NCBI GenBank assembly: GCA_036268405.1 | Contig: DATAUF010000077.1 | Span: 1 to 64,000, forward strand | Length of the DNA: 64,000 nt | Source: DASZTV01 sp036268405 | GTDB taxonomy: Bacteria; Actinomycetota; Actinomycetes; JAFAQI01 | Direction: 5' to 3' | Shown: positions 53,638 through 62,700 of the stretch, piece by piece | Numbering within the stretch: position 1 is the first letter of the stretch | Layout of the letters: every line of letters starts with the position of its first letter | Notes under the pieces: generated by a model | The model's database searches: none | What the model was told of the DNA's origin: nothing | The model's input: the letters and a program-made list of their open reading frames with translations, nothing else | Translations under genes and position numbers: made by a program

Positions 53638-53700
53638 CGCCGAGGCCAACGATCTTGGTCCTTCGCGGCCCTTGAGGGACCCAAAAGGTTGGCCTCGACG
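53638..53700 (-). repeat. 63-bp palindromic element, family 1, copy C (dnaE2 3' side)
   Basis: Arms CGAGGCCAAC (53641-53650) and GTTGGCCTCG (53688-53697), with weaker inner pairing GGTCC/GGACC. The core GAGGCCAACCTTTTGGGTC reads on the minus strand (53696-53678), so it is inverted relative to copy B. It follows the dnaE2 stop by 6 bp and ends 15 bp before the next gene start. Confidence 0.88.
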
Positions 53701-53715
53701 CGAGAAGATCGCGAG

Positions 53716-54948
53716 GTGCGCCGGTCACTCGTCCTTCTGGTCATTGCCGCTCTTTGGTGTGCCGGCAGCGCCGCAGCGGAACCGCGGCCCCACGCGGCGG
53801 TGGCGGGACCGCGGCTGGTCACGATCACGATTCCGGCGCGCCACGCCAGCATCCCGCCGAAATGGCTGGGCCATGCCGGTCCGCCGATGGCCGATGTGCT
53901 GCTGCCGGCCGGCTACGACGCGCACAAGCGGTATCCGCTGCTGTTCCTGCTGCACGGCCTCGGTGGCAGCTACCAGTTCTACGTTCAGCAAGGCCTGCTG
54001 CCGGATCTCTACGGCCTCAACGCCATCGTCGTGATGCCCGACGGTGGGCCCGCCGGCTGGTACGCCGACTGGTGGAACGACGGGGAGCGTGGGACGCCGG
54101 GCTGGGAAACGTACGAGCTCGACGACGTGTTGCCGGCGGTCCTGGCCCGGTATCCGATCTTGCCGCAGCGTCGCTATCACGCGATCGCGGGCATCTCGAT
54201 GGGTGGCCTAGGGGCCGGCTATCTGGGCGGCAGGCTGCCCGGCTTCTTCGGAACGGTGGCGTCGCTGTCGGGCTTCGTCGACCCGCAACTTCTCGGGACC
54301 GCCGTCCAGCCGGCGATGGCGGCCGTGACCAACGGCTTCGTCCCGGGCCCGCTCAGTCGCCGCGATCATGATCCGGTGCCGATCTACGGCCCGCCGAGCG
54401 GCTTCTACGCCGACGGTCACAACCCATCGCAACTGGCCGTCAACCTGCGGCAGTCGCGGGTGTACGTCACCACCGGGACCGGTATCCCGAACGTCGCCAG
54501 CGTCGGCGTTGTCGTGGCCGGATTCGCCGAGGAGATCGCGGATGCGACCTGGGAGGAGGCCGGGCTGATCTATCCGATGAGCGAGCGCTACTACAACGCG
54601 CTCAATGCCGCCGGTGTCAACGTGACCTACCAGGTGCATTCCGGCGGTCATGATCTCCCGTCGTTCCACAAGGAGCTCCAGGCGCTGCTGAGCTGGGGTT
54701 TGTTCAAGCCCGTTCCCACGCGACCGTCGTCGTGGACCAACAAGACCGTCGCGACCAGCGGCCACCTGTGGGACGTCGCCTACCGCTTCGCAAGCCCGCC
54801 GACCGCGGTTGTTCAGCTCCGAAGGTCAGGGACCGAGCTGTCGATCAGCGCGGCAGGCACGCCGGTCACGATCACGACCGCTGGCGGATGCGCCATTCGC
54901 ACCGCCACGCCAGGCACCATCCGAATCCCGTCAGGCCGCTGCGGCTAG
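53716..54948 (+). CDS. secreted esterase, esterase D/antigen 85-like
   Basis: 410 residues from GTG 53716; a TTG start at 53689 is open but lies in the palindromic element. Signal peptide VRRSLVLLVIAALWCAGSAAA, so exported. Alpha/beta hydrolase of the putative esterase family: LLFLLHGLGGSYQFYVQQGL (oxyanion part), nucleophile elbow YHAIAGISMGGLGAGYLGGR with the catalytic Ser, an acid in the central region, and His in QVHSGGHDLPSFHKELQALL. The last about 80 residues (AVVQLRRSGTELSISAAGTP) look like a small beta domain. Substrate unknown; lipid ester or mycolate-type transfer is possible. Confidence 0.8.
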   Translation: MRRSLVLLVIAALWCAGSAAAEPRPHAAVAGPRLVTITIPARHASIPPKWLGHAGPPMADVLLPAGYDAHKRYPLLFLLHGLGGSYQFYVQQGLLPDLYGLNAIVVMPDGGPAGWYADWWNDGERGTPGWETYELDDVLPAVLARYPILPQRRYHAIAGISMGGLGAGYLGGRLPGFFGTVASLSGFVDPQLLGTAVQPAMAAVTNGFVPGPLSRRDHDPVPIYGPPSGFYADGHNPSQLAVNLRQSRVYVTTGTGIPNVASVGVVVAGFAEEIADATWEEAGLIYPMSERYYNALNAAGVNVTYQVHSGGHDLPSFHKELQALLSWGLFKPVPTRPSSWTNKTVATSGHLWDVAYRFASPPTAVVQLRRSGTELSISAAGTPVTITTAGGCAIRTATPGTIRIPSGRCG

Positions 54949-55041
54949 TGCGCCCGGTTGGGGAGCGACGTTTTCTGCGTTCTGTGGGAGGCACATCTCA
55001 AGCGACCGAGATCTGACCCTCCCAGTGAAGGAGTGCCTGGC

Positions 55042-55212
55042 ATGAGTGGCATGGACAAGGCGAAGAACGCCGCGGAATCCGCCAAGGGCAAGGCGAAGGA
55101 AGGCATGGGGGAGGCGGTCGGTAACGAGGCGATGCAGGCCGAGGGCAAGGTGGACAAGGCAAAGGGCAACCTCAAGCAGGCCGGCGAGAAGGTGAAGGAC
55201 GCGGTCCGCTAA
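55042..55212 (+). CDS. CsbD-like stress protein
   Basis: 56 residues from ATG 55042, with GAAGGAG (55027-55033) upstream, which decides this start over longer frames. The whole protein is a CsbD-type repeat: highly charged, KAKNAAESAKGKAKEGMGEA and GKVDKAKGNLKQAGEKVKDA, predicted to be natively flexible or helical. In other bacteria CsbD proteins are controlled by general stress sigma factors. A SigB-type promoter upstream could not be shown. Confidence 0.9.
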   Translation: MSGMDKAKNAAESAKGKAKEGMGEAVGNEAMQAEGKVDKAKGNLKQAGEKVKDAVR

Positions 55213-55229
55213 GCCGCAGTGGTCGGCGG

Positions 55230-56426
55230 TCAGCCGCGGGGGAGCACGACGTCGGGGAGCGGGTGGCGGTAGAGCGCCGCGGCGTTCTCGCTGCAGATCA
55301 TCCGGAGCTCGTTCGCGGGCAGATGTCCCCACGCGTGCTCGATGACGTCCTGGGTGTCCGGCCAGGTGCTGTCACCATGCGGGTAGTCGACCTCGACCAT
55401 GATGTTCTCCACGCCGATCCGGTACCGCGTGTCGATCGTCGACGGGTCGTCGATCGTGCAGAACCAGAAGTTGCGCTTCAGCACCTCGGACGGGCGGAGC
55501 TCCCAACCCAGCCCGTAGCCGGAGCGATCGACGATGTTGTCGAGCCGGTCGAGCAGCATCGCGACCCAGCCGATCCCGCCCTCACTCATCGCGATCTTGA
55601 GGTCCGGGTGGCGCAGCGGGTGCTCCGACCACAGCCACTCCGCGCATGCCCCGAGCGACTGTTGCCCGAACATCGTCGCCGAGAGCTGGACGGCGGGGGA
55701 GCCCGGCGGCAGGTCGGGCATCCCCGAGCTGCCGACGTGCAGCGAGATCACGGTGTCGGTCTCGACGCAAGCCGCGATGATCGGGTCCCAGTGCGTCCGG
55801 TCCCACAGTGACGGCAGCCCGATCTCGTGCGGGCGCTCCGGGAACGTCACCGACGTGAAGCCACGGTCGGCGTTGCGACGAATCTCCGCGACGGCCAGGG
55901 CGGGATCGGTCAGGTAGGTGATGCCCAGCGGGATGATCCGGGTCGGATGCGCGGAGTACCACTCCTCGTAGAGCCAGTCATTCCAGGCTCGAAGACAGGC
56001 GAGGCCGAGCTCTCGGTCTGTCGCGTCGAAGAACACCCGTCCGCAGAACCCGCTGATCTGCGACGGGAAGTTCAGCGACGCCCATACGCCGTTCAGGTCC
56101 ATGTCGCGGATCCGGGCATCTACGTCGTAGCAGCCGGGCCGCATCTGGTCGAACCGGAATGGCTCCATCGAGACGGTCTCGGGTCGCCGGCCCGCGACGG
56201 CGTTCATGCCGATCTGGCTGTACTTTCGGCCCTCGAACTCCCAGACCTGGTAGCCGCGTGACGTCTCGACGATTCGCGGTGCGCTGTCCGCCAGCGTGTC
56301 AGGTACCCGTCCGATGAACATGTGCGCCGGCTCGACGACGTGGTCGTCGACGGAGATGACGGTGTAGCGGACCGCGCGCTGTTCGGGGTCCGGAAGGAAC
56401 AGCTCGTCGTTGAGCGCCGCCGTCAT
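55230..56426 (-). CDS. amidohydrolase 2 family protein
   Basis: 398 residues from ATG 56426. TIM-barrel metal-dependent hydrolase/decarboxylase of the amidohydrolase-2 type: SVDDHVVEPAHMFIGRVPDT at the N-terminus (metal-binding position DxH), VISLHVGSSGMPDLPPGSPA, GIGWVAMLLDRLDNI and VEVDYPHGDSTWPDTQDVIE. In actinobacteria such proteins are abundant in sterol/aromatic catabolic gene sets, and some decarboxylate aromatic acids; the substrate here is unknown. The TauE/SafE exporter gene lies 7 bp upstream on the same strand. Confidence 0.86.
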   Translation of the reverse strand: MTAALNDELFLPDPEQRAVRYTVISVDDHVVEPAHMFIGRVPDTLADSAPRIVETSRGYQVWEFEGRKYSQIGMNAVAGRRPETVSMEPFRFDQMRPGCYDVDARIRDMDLNGVWASLNFPSQISGFCGRVFFDATDRELGLACLRAWNDWLYEEWYSAHPTRIIPLGITYLTDPALAVAEIRRNADRGFTSVTFPERPHEIGLPSLWDRTHWDPIIAACVETDTVISLHVGSSGMPDLPPGSPAVQLSATMFGQQSLGACAEWLWSEHPLRHPDLKIAMSEGGIGWVAMLLDRLDNIVDRSGYGLGWELRPSEVLKRNFWFCTIDDPSTIDTRYRIGVENIMVEVDYPHGDSTWPDTQDVIEHAWGHLPANELRMICSENAAALYRHPLPDVVLPRG

Positions 56427-56433
56427 CGCACTC

Positions 56434-57336
56434 CTAGCTCGTCTGCGGTGTCGCCGTCTCGTCCGTGGACGCCTGCCAGGGTCTCGCAGTCGCGAACCAT
56501 GCCACGAATCCTGCGAACAGTACGCCGACCAGAGTCCAGCCGAGCTCGGTCGTGCCGACACCGACGTACTTCAGCCCGGAGGCGAGAATCACGAACGTGA
56601 TGGCGGGGCGGATGTAACGGTCCGGTGCGCGAGAGGACAGGAACGACCCGACAAGGACGGCCGGGACGCTGCCGATGATCAGCGAGGTCGTCACGCCGAA
56701 GGACACGTTGCCGAACGCGAGCGCGCCAAGCGCAGCCGCTCCGGTAAGCGGAAGTGCCTGGCTCAGGTCGGTTCCGACCAGCTGGTTGGCACCGATCATC
56801 GGGTAGAGGAACAGCAGAAGGACGATCATCAGCGAGCCCGAGCCGACCGACGTCATGCCGACGACGATCCCGCCGACCATCCCGATCGCGATCGTGCGCA
56901 GCGGGTGCACGTGGATGTCGGTGACCACGCCCTGGCGACGGTTGCCCGCTCGCTGGTCGAGGACGAACCGCAGCACCATCGCCGCGGCGCCCAGCAACAG
57001 GGCGCTGCCGAGCAACCGCTCGACGTTGGTCTGAGCGTCGGAGGAGTCCCCGAGCCGGTGCAGCAGGTAGGACCCCAGGAACGCCATGGGCACCGAGCCC
57101 ACTGACATCAGCCAGACCAGCCGCAGGTTGACCGTTCCCTTGCTGAGGTGGACCAGTGCGCCAAGCGGTCGCATCACGACGGCGGCGACGAGGTCGCTGG
57201 AGATCGCCTTGTCGGGCTGGACGTTGAACAGCAGGATCAGCATCGGCGTCATGAGCGCGCCCCCACCCGCTCCGGTCGTGCCGACGAGGATGCCGATGAT
57301 CGCGCTGCCCAGAACGATGTAGGGGTCGACATGCAT
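56434..57336 (-). CDS. TauE/SafE family anion exporter
   Basis: 300 residues from ATG 57336. Eight predicted membrane helices and the repeated family motif GTTGAGGGALMTPMLILLFN in the first half and GGIVVGMTSVGSGSLMIVLL in the second, showing the internal duplication of TauE/SafE. Such proteins move sulfite, sulfoacetate or other organic anions across the cytoplasmic membrane. The amidohydrolase gene follows 7 bp downstream, so the exporter may carry that enzyme's substrate or product. No sulfur-metabolism gene is adjacent to confirm sulfite. Confidence 0.88.
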   Translation of the reverse strand: MHVDPYIVLGSAIIGILVGTTGAGGGALMTPMLILLFNVQPDKAISSDLVAAVVMRPLGALVHLSKGTVNLRLVWLMSVGSVPMAFLGSYLLHRLGDSSDAQTNVERLLGSALLLGAAAMVLRFVLDQRAGNRRQGVVTDIHVHPLRTIAIGMVGGIVVGMTSVGSGSLMIVLLLFLYPMIGANQLVGTDLSQALPLTGAAALGALAFGNVSFGVTTSLIIGSVPAVLVGSFLSSRAPDRYIRPAITFVILASGLKYVGVGTTELGWTLVGVLFAGFVAWFATARPWQASTDETATPQTS

Positions 57337-57515
57337 GCGGAGTGCCTCTCGCCGCCGGGTGAGGCGCCCAAACTACACAAATCCGATCGACAATCCTTTC
57401 GGCGGATGCCGCGCCGCTCGCCCGTAAATAGTCCTTTCGGACCAGCGCGTGGACAGAGGAAATCCCGCGGAGGTCCATCTAGAGTGGAGATAGTCCCGCT
57501 GTTGAGGAGGATGCC
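57337..57515. promoter_or_regulatory. divergent intergenic region of tauE and lat with a repeated TCCTTTCGG
   Basis: 179 bp between the exporter and lat. TCCTTTCGG occurs twice, at 57394-57402 and 57432-57440, 38 bp apart in the same orientation; GAGGAGG before the lat GTG is the ribosome site. The two 9-mers could be binding sites for a regulator such as an Lrp-type protein, but this is not shown. Confidence 0.4.
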
Positions 57516-58880
57516 GTGAAGACCTTCACGCCTGGCCGGGTCGCACCGGAAGATGTCCGCGACAGCCTCGGCCGCCACTTGCTGGTCGACGGCTTCCGGC
57601 TCGTGGTCGATCTCGAGCGAAGCCACGGCAGCTGGCTGGTCGACGCGCGGGACGGCCGCGCGTACCTCGACCTCTACACGTTCTTCGCCTCCGCGCCGCT
57701 CGGCGCCAATCCGCGTGGGCTGGCGGATGACGCGGACTTCATGCGGCTGCTTGCCGAGGTCGCTGCCCACAAGCCGGCCAACCCGGACACCTATACGACG
57801 CATCTCGCAGAGTTCGTGGCGACGTTCGTCCGCGTGTTGGGCGACCCTGCGCTCCCGCACCTGTTCTTCGTCGAGGGTGGCGCGCTCGCGGTGGAGAACG
57901 CGCTGAAGACCGCCTTCGACTGGAAGAGCCGACGCAACGAGGCGGCCGGGCGCTCGCCGGCCCTCGGGACGAAGGTCCTGCATCTCACGCGGGCGTTTCA
58001 CGGCAGGTCCGGCTACACGCTGTCGCTGACCAACACGGACCCGGTCAAGACCGATCGGTTCCCGAAGTTCGACTGGCCGAGAGTCGACGTGCCGGCCGTG
58101 CGTTTCCCGCTGCCCGCCCACCTCTCCGAGGTCGAGGAGGCCGAGCGGCGCGCGCTCGCGCAGGCGACGGAGGCGTTCGAAGCGCACCCTCACGACATCG
58201 CGTGCTTCCTTGCCGAGCCGATCCAGGGCGAGGGCGGTGACAACCACTTGCGCGCGGAGTTCCTTCAGGCGATGCAGGCACTGTGCCACCGCTACGACGC
58301 GCTGTTCATTCTCGACGAGGTGCAGACCGGGATGGGCTTGACCGGTACGCCCTGGTGCTACCAGCAGCTCGGCCTCGAGCCCGATGTGGTGGCGTTCGCG
58401 AAGAAGCTGCAGGTGGGCGGGCTCATGGCAGGACGACGCGTCGATCTGGTGCCCGACAACGTCTTCACCGTGTCCGGCAGGATCAGCTCGACGTGGGGCG
58501 GCGGGCTGGTGGACATGGTTCGTGCCCGCCGGCTGCTCGAGATCATCGAGGCGGAGGGCCTGTTCGACGCTGCCGCACGCGCTGGTGACCTGCTGCTGGC
58601 GTTGTTGCATGACCTCGGTCGCCGCCACGCCGGAGTCGTTTCCAACGTGCGCGGACGCGGCCTCATGTGTGCGATCGACCTGCCGGACGCGCGGGTGCGG
58701 GACAGCGTCGTAACCGGCCTTCGCGACGAGGGCGTCCTTGCGCTGCCATGCGGCGAGCAATCCGTGCGCTTCCGTCCGGCGCTGTCGGTGACCGAAGATG
58801 AGCTTCGGATCGGTGTTGCGGCGCTTGACCGGGTGCTTGTCCGCGGCGCCGTAGCCACGCAAGATCGGGAGTCGGCATGA
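57516..58880 (+). CDS. lat: L-lysine 6-transaminase (LAT)
   Basis: 454 residues from GTG 57516, with GAGGAGG upstream. Class III aminotransferase of the LAT type: N-terminal LLVDGFRLVVDLERSHGSWL, FASAPLGANPRG, the PLP region HLFFVEGGALAVENALKTAF, ILDEVQTGMGLTGTPWCYQQ, and the PLP lysine at 296/297 in AFAKKLQVGGLMAG. It removes the epsilon-amino group of lysine to give alpha-aminoadipate-6-semialdehyde. The aldehyde dehydrogenase gene overlaps its end (ATGA), giving a two-step route to alpha-aminoadipate. Confidence 0.94.
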   Translation: MKTFTPGRVAPEDVRDSLGRHLLVDGFRLVVDLERSHGSWLVDARDGRAYLDLYTFFASAPLGANPRGLADDADFMRLLAEVAAHKPANPDTYTTHLAEFVATFVRVLGDPALPHLFFVEGGALAVENALKTAFDWKSRRNEAAGRSPALGTKVLHLTRAFHGRSGYTLSLTNTDPVKTDRFPKFDWPRVDVPAVRFPLPAHLSEVEEAERRALAQATEAFEAHPHDIACFLAEPIQGEGGDNHLRAEFLQAMQALCHRYDALFILDEVQTGMGLTGTPWCYQQLGLEPDVVAFAKKLQVGGLMAGRRVDLVPDNVFTVSGRISSTWGGGLVDMVRARRLLEIIEAEGLFDAAARAGDLLLALLHDLGRRHAGVVSNVRGRGLMCAIDLPDARVRDSVVTGLRDEGVLALPCGEQSVRFRPALSVTEDELRIGVAALDRVLVRGAVATQDRESA

Positions 58881-60436
58881 CGCGCACGATCGCTTCGATA
58901 GTGGCCGGTATCACTGCCGTTGACACTCCCGGTGGCGTCATCGACGACCGCAACCCGGCACGCTTGGACGACGTGCTCTGTCAGGTCGCGCTCGGTGACG
59001 CCGGAACCTTCGCGGCCGCGTGTGCGGCCGCCCGAGAAGCCCAGCGGTCGTGGGCCGATGTGCCGGCACCGGTGCGCGGTCGAGCGATTGCACACATCGG
59101 TCGTACCGTCGAAGCCAACGCGGAGCGGCTCGCGCGGCTCGTGACGCGGGAGATCGGCAAGCCCTACGCCGAGGCGCTCGGCGAGGTTCGCGAGATCGTC
59201 GACACCTGCGACTTCTTCCTCGGTGAAGGACGTCGCCTCTACGGCCAGACCATCCCGAGCGAGATGGCTGACAAGCAGCTTTTCACCTTCCGCAACCCGG
59301 TCGGCGTCGTCGCAGTCATCACTGCGGGCAACTTCCCGGTTGCGGTGCCTGCGTGGTACCTCATCCCCGCATTGCTGTGCGGTAACGCGGTGGTGTGGAA
59401 GCCGGCCGACTACTCACCGGCATGTGGCGAGGCGCTCTTCGAGCTGCTCGTCCGCGGCGGTGGCCTACCGGACGGTGTCCTCAACCTGGTGCTCGCCGAC
59501 GGTCAGGCGACGTACGACGGATTGGCCGAGGCACTCGAAGCCGGCACCGTCGACAAGGTCGGCTTCACCGGGTCCAGTGAGGTCGGCTCGAAGATCGGGG
59601 AGCTGACCGGGCGTCACCTGCAGTCGGCGTGTCTCGAGCTCGGTGGCAAGAACCCGATGGTGGTGACGCCGTCCGCCGACCTCGACCTCGCGGCCGAGGC
59701 GGCGCTGTTCTCGGGGTTTGGCACCGCCGGTCAACGCTGCACCTCGCTGGGTACGGTCATCGTGCACGAGAGCGTGCACGATGACTTCGTGGCACGGTTC
59801 GACAAGCTGACGCGGGACGCGCCAATCGGCGACCCGGCGACCGATGTCGTGTACGGACCGATGCTGGACGAGAAGTTCGGAACCCGCTTCGCGGACTACC
59901 TCGACTGGCTCCAGCCGCATCACAAGGTCCTTGGGTCATCCGCGACCGGGCGGATCACTGCCGCAAACCCTCGCGACGGCTTCGTCGGCGATCCCGAAGC
60001 AGGCGTCTACTTCCACCCGGTGATCGCCGACGGCGTCCGTGAGGACGACGCGGTCTTCCTGAACGAGACCTTCGGCCCGCTCGTCGGCGTGACGACGTAC
60101 GACGACCTGGATGACGCGATCAGGCTGGCGAATCTGCCCGGCTACGGGCTGTCGTCCGCGATCTACACGACAGATCCCGATGAGGCGTTTCGGTTCCGCC
60201 GGGGCATCTCGGCCGGAATGGTCAGCGTCAACAACTCGACGTCGGGTGCCGAGGCCCACCTCCCATTCGGCGGAAACGGCAAGTCCGGCAACGGTTCTCG
60301 GCAGTCGGGCATCTGGGTGCTCGACCAGTTCACCCGCTGGCAGGCCGTCAACTGGGACTACTCAGGCCGGCTTCAGAAGGCTCAGATGGACGTGACGGAG
60401 CTGACGCCCGACGAGTCGTTCCGTCTTTCCGACTGA
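58877..60436 (+). CDS. aldehyde dehydrogenase, probable alpha-aminoadipate-semialdehyde dehydrogenase
   Basis: 519 residues from ATG 58877, overlapping lat by 4 bp. ALDH superfamily: NAD-binding GNFPVAVPAWYLIPALLCGN and VGFTGSSEVGSKIGELTG, catalytic Glu in ACLELGGKNP and catalytic Cys288 in GTAGQRCTSLGTV. The protein is of the amaB/pcd/AASADH-type length, and its coupling to lat makes oxidation of alpha-aminoadipate-6-semialdehyde (or its cyclic piperideine form) to alpha-aminoadipate the likely reaction. Product use requires a transaminase and 2-oxoadipate oxidation, and a 2-oxoacid dehydrogenase E1 gene follows. Confidence 0.88.
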   Translation: MTRTIASIVAGITAVDTPGGVIDDRNPARLDDVLCQVALGDAGTFAAACAAAREAQRSWADVPAPVRGRAIAHIGRTVEANAERLARLVTREIGKPYAEALGEVREIVDTCDFFLGEGRRLYGQTIPSEMADKQLFTFRNPVGVVAVITAGNFPVAVPAWYLIPALLCGNAVVWKPADYSPACGEALFELLVRGGGLPDGVLNLVLADGQATYDGLAEALEAGTVDKVGFTGSSEVGSKIGELTGRHLQSACLELGGKNPMVVTPSADLDLAAEAALFSGFGTAGQRCTSLGTVIVHESVHDDFVARFDKLTRDAPIGDPATDVVYGPMLDEKFGTRFADYLDWLQPHHKVLGSSATGRITAANPRDGFVGDPEAGVYFHPVIADGVREDDAVFLNETFGPLVGVTTYDDLDDAIRLANLPGYGLSSAIYTTDPDEAFRFRRGISAGMVSVNNSTSGAEAHLPFGGNGKSGNGSRQSGIWVLDQFTRWQAVNWDYSGRLQKAQMDVTELTPDESFRLSD

Positions 60437-60446
60437 GGCTGTTCAC

Positions 60447-62663
60447 GTGTCCGACCTGTTGCCCGAGGACGAGCTCGACGCCCAGTTGCGCGTCGGGCTC
60501 GCCGGACTGGAGGCATCGCCGCGCGAGCCGCGCGTTGGAGACCGTCTCGATGCCTCGACAGCGATGTCGATATTCGATGCGCAGATCGGTAGCCGCGCTT
60601 TGGACATCGCGGCGCGGCGGCTGCGGGCATCCGGTGCCGGCTACTACACGATCGGATCTGCCGGGCACGAGGCCAACGCGATGGTCGCGGCTGCGCTGCG
60701 CCCGACCGACCCCGCGTTGCTGCACTATCGCTCCGGCGCGTTCTACCTCGCCCGTGCGGCGCAGGTCCCCGGGACCACTGCCGTGATGGATGTCCTTCTG
60801 GGTCTCGTGGCCGCAGCCGACGAGCCCATTGCCGGTGGGCGACACAAGGTGCTCGGCAGTGCCGACCTCGCCGTGATCCCGCAGACCTCGACGATCGCTT
60901 CCCACCTTCCGCGCGCGATGGGTGTGGCCTTCGCCATCGATCGTGCCGCCAAGCTCAACGTGACGTGTGCGTGGCCGTCCGACGCGATCGCGGTCGCGAG
61001 CTTCGGCGACGCCTCTGCCAACCACTCGACGGCAACTGGCGCGATCAATGCCGCCAGCCACGTGGCATATCGGGGACTGCCGATGCCGTTGCTTCTCGTA
61101 TGTGAGGACAACGGGCTGGGCATCAGCGTGCCGACGCCCGATGGCTGGATTGCTGCGGCGTACGGCGACCGGCCGGGACTCACATACGTCGGCGCGGACG
61201 GGTACGACGCTCCTGCCTGCTTCGAAGCTGTGTGTTCGGCCGTCGAGCACGTGCGGGCGACACGGTCGCCGGTCTTCCTGCACCTGAAGACGGTTCGATA
61301 CATGGGCCACGCAGGAACCGATGGTGAGCTCGGATACCGAAGTCGCCACGAGATCGCCGCCGACTACGGCCGCGACCCGATCGTGGGACTTGCCCGCCAC
61401 CTCGTGACGTCCGGCGCGACGACTGCCGCACAACTGCTGGACCGCTATGACTCGCGGCTTGCCGAGGTGACGGCGGAGGCGGAGGCGCTCGCTGGGGCAC
61501 GGCGGCTGTCCAGTGCGGAGGAGATCATCGCGCCGCTCTCGCCTCGCAGTCCGGACGCGGTGGCGCGCGACGCAGCGCGTGCCGCGGATCCCGAGGCACG
61601 ATCAGCGGCGTTCGCAGACCGGCTTCCGGAAATGGGAGAGGCACTCACTCTCGCCGACAGCATCAACCGGGCGCTCGCCGACGCGCTCGCGCGCTATCCC
61701 GATGTGCTGGTCTTCGGGGAGGACGTCGGCCGCAAGGGCGGCGTCTACGGCGTCACGCGGGGCCTCGCCAAGCGCTTTGGCGCCGGACGGGTCTTCGACA
61801 CCCTCCTCGACGAACAGTCGGTCCTCGGGCTTGCGCTGGGCGCCGGGGTATCGGGACTGCTGCCGGTTCCCGAGATCCAGTACCTCGCCTACCTCCACAA
61901 CGCGGAGGACCAGCTTCGCGGGGAGGCCGCAAGCCTTTCGTACTTCTCCAACGGCCAGTACCGCAACCCGATGATGCTGCGTGTTGCCGGCCTCGCCTAC
62001 CAGGAGGGGTTCGGCGGGCACTTTCACAACGACAACGCGGTGGCCGTTCTGCGCGACATCCCCGGTGTTGTCGTCGCCGTCCCGGCGTCGCCAGCCGATG
62101 CGCCCGCCCTGCTGCGGACCTGCTTGGCGGCGGCTTCGGTGGACGGGACGGTCAGCGTCTTTCTCGAGCCGATCGCGCTGTACCACGCACGCGATCTCCA
62201 CACCGCGGGCGACAACGAGTGGACGGCGCCGTACGCCGGTCCGAATGACTGGGCACAACAGCACATCCCCATCGGATCGGGCCGCACGTACGGCGAAGGC
62301 GCCGACCTGACGATCGCGACGTTCGGCAACGGCGTACCGATGTCACTGCGAGTGGCGCGACGCCTGGCCGACTCAGGGGTTCAGGCAAGGGTGCTCGATC
62401 TCCGATGGCTTGCGCCGTTGCCTATCGACGACCTCATCCGCGAGGCACGCGCGACCGGCGCGATCCTGATCGCTGACGAGACGCGGTCGTCGGGCGGCGT
62501 CTCCGAAGGTGTGATGGCGGCACTCGTCGATGCCGGCTTCGACGGTCGGCTCGCCCGGGTCAGCTCTGAGGACACGTTCATCCCGCTGGGTCCGGCCGCC
62601 GACCTGGTGCTGCTGTCCGAGACCGCGATCGAGAAAGCCGCGCTCCTGATCCTCGCCAGTTGA
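60447..62663 (+). CDS. fused E1 alpha-beta 2-oxoacid dehydrogenase (thiamine-dependent)
   Basis: 738 residues from GTG 60447. The N-terminal about 340 residues are an E1-alpha domain: YYTIGSAGHEANAMVAAALR, the TPP region VASFGDASANHSTATGAINA and LLVCEDNGLGISVPTPDGWI. The C-terminal half is an E1-beta domain: LADSINRALADALARYPDVL, VFGEDVGRKGGVYGVTRGLA, GVVVAVPASPADAPALLRTC, and VRILDLRWLAPLPIDDLIRE-like region. E1 enzymes of this fused form belong to the branched-chain/pyruvate group. Its position 10 bp after the semialdehyde dehydrogenase gene suggests it may decarboxylate 2-oxoadipate to glutaryl-CoA; no E2/E3 gene is in the window. Confidence 0.85.
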   Translation: MSDLLPEDELDAQLRVGLAGLEASPREPRVGDRLDASTAMSIFDAQIGSRALDIAARRLRASGAGYYTIGSAGHEANAMVAAALRPTDPALLHYRSGAFYLARAAQVPGTTAVMDVLLGLVAAADEPIAGGRHKVLGSADLAVIPQTSTIASHLPRAMGVAFAIDRAAKLNVTCAWPSDAIAVASFGDASANHSTATGAINAASHVAYRGLPMPLLLVCEDNGLGISVPTPDGWIAAAYGDRPGLTYVGADGYDAPACFEAVCSAVEHVRATRSPVFLHLKTVRYMGHAGTDGELGYRSRHEIAADYGRDPIVGLARHLVTSGATTAAQLLDRYDSRLAEVTAEAEALAGARRLSSAEEIIAPLSPRSPDAVARDAARAADPEARSAAFADRLPEMGEALTLADSINRALADALARYPDVLVFGEDVGRKGGVYGVTRGLAKRFGAGRVFDTLLDEQSVLGLALGAGVSGLLPVPEIQYLAYLHNAEDQLRGEAASLSYFSNGQYRNPMMLRVAGLAYQEGFGGHFHNDNAVAVLRDIPGVVVAVPASPADAPALLRTCLAAASVDGTVSVFLEPIALYHARDLHTAGDNEWTAPYAGPNDWAQQHIPIGSGRTYGEGADLTIATFGNGVPMSLRVARRLADSGVQARVLDLRWLAPLPIDDLIREARATGAILIADETRSSGGVSEGVMAALVDAGFDGRLARVSSEDTFIPLGPAADLVLLSETAIEKAALLILAS

Positions 62664-62700
62664 GCACCGATAAACGTTTCCTGATTCAGCAACGGCTTCC

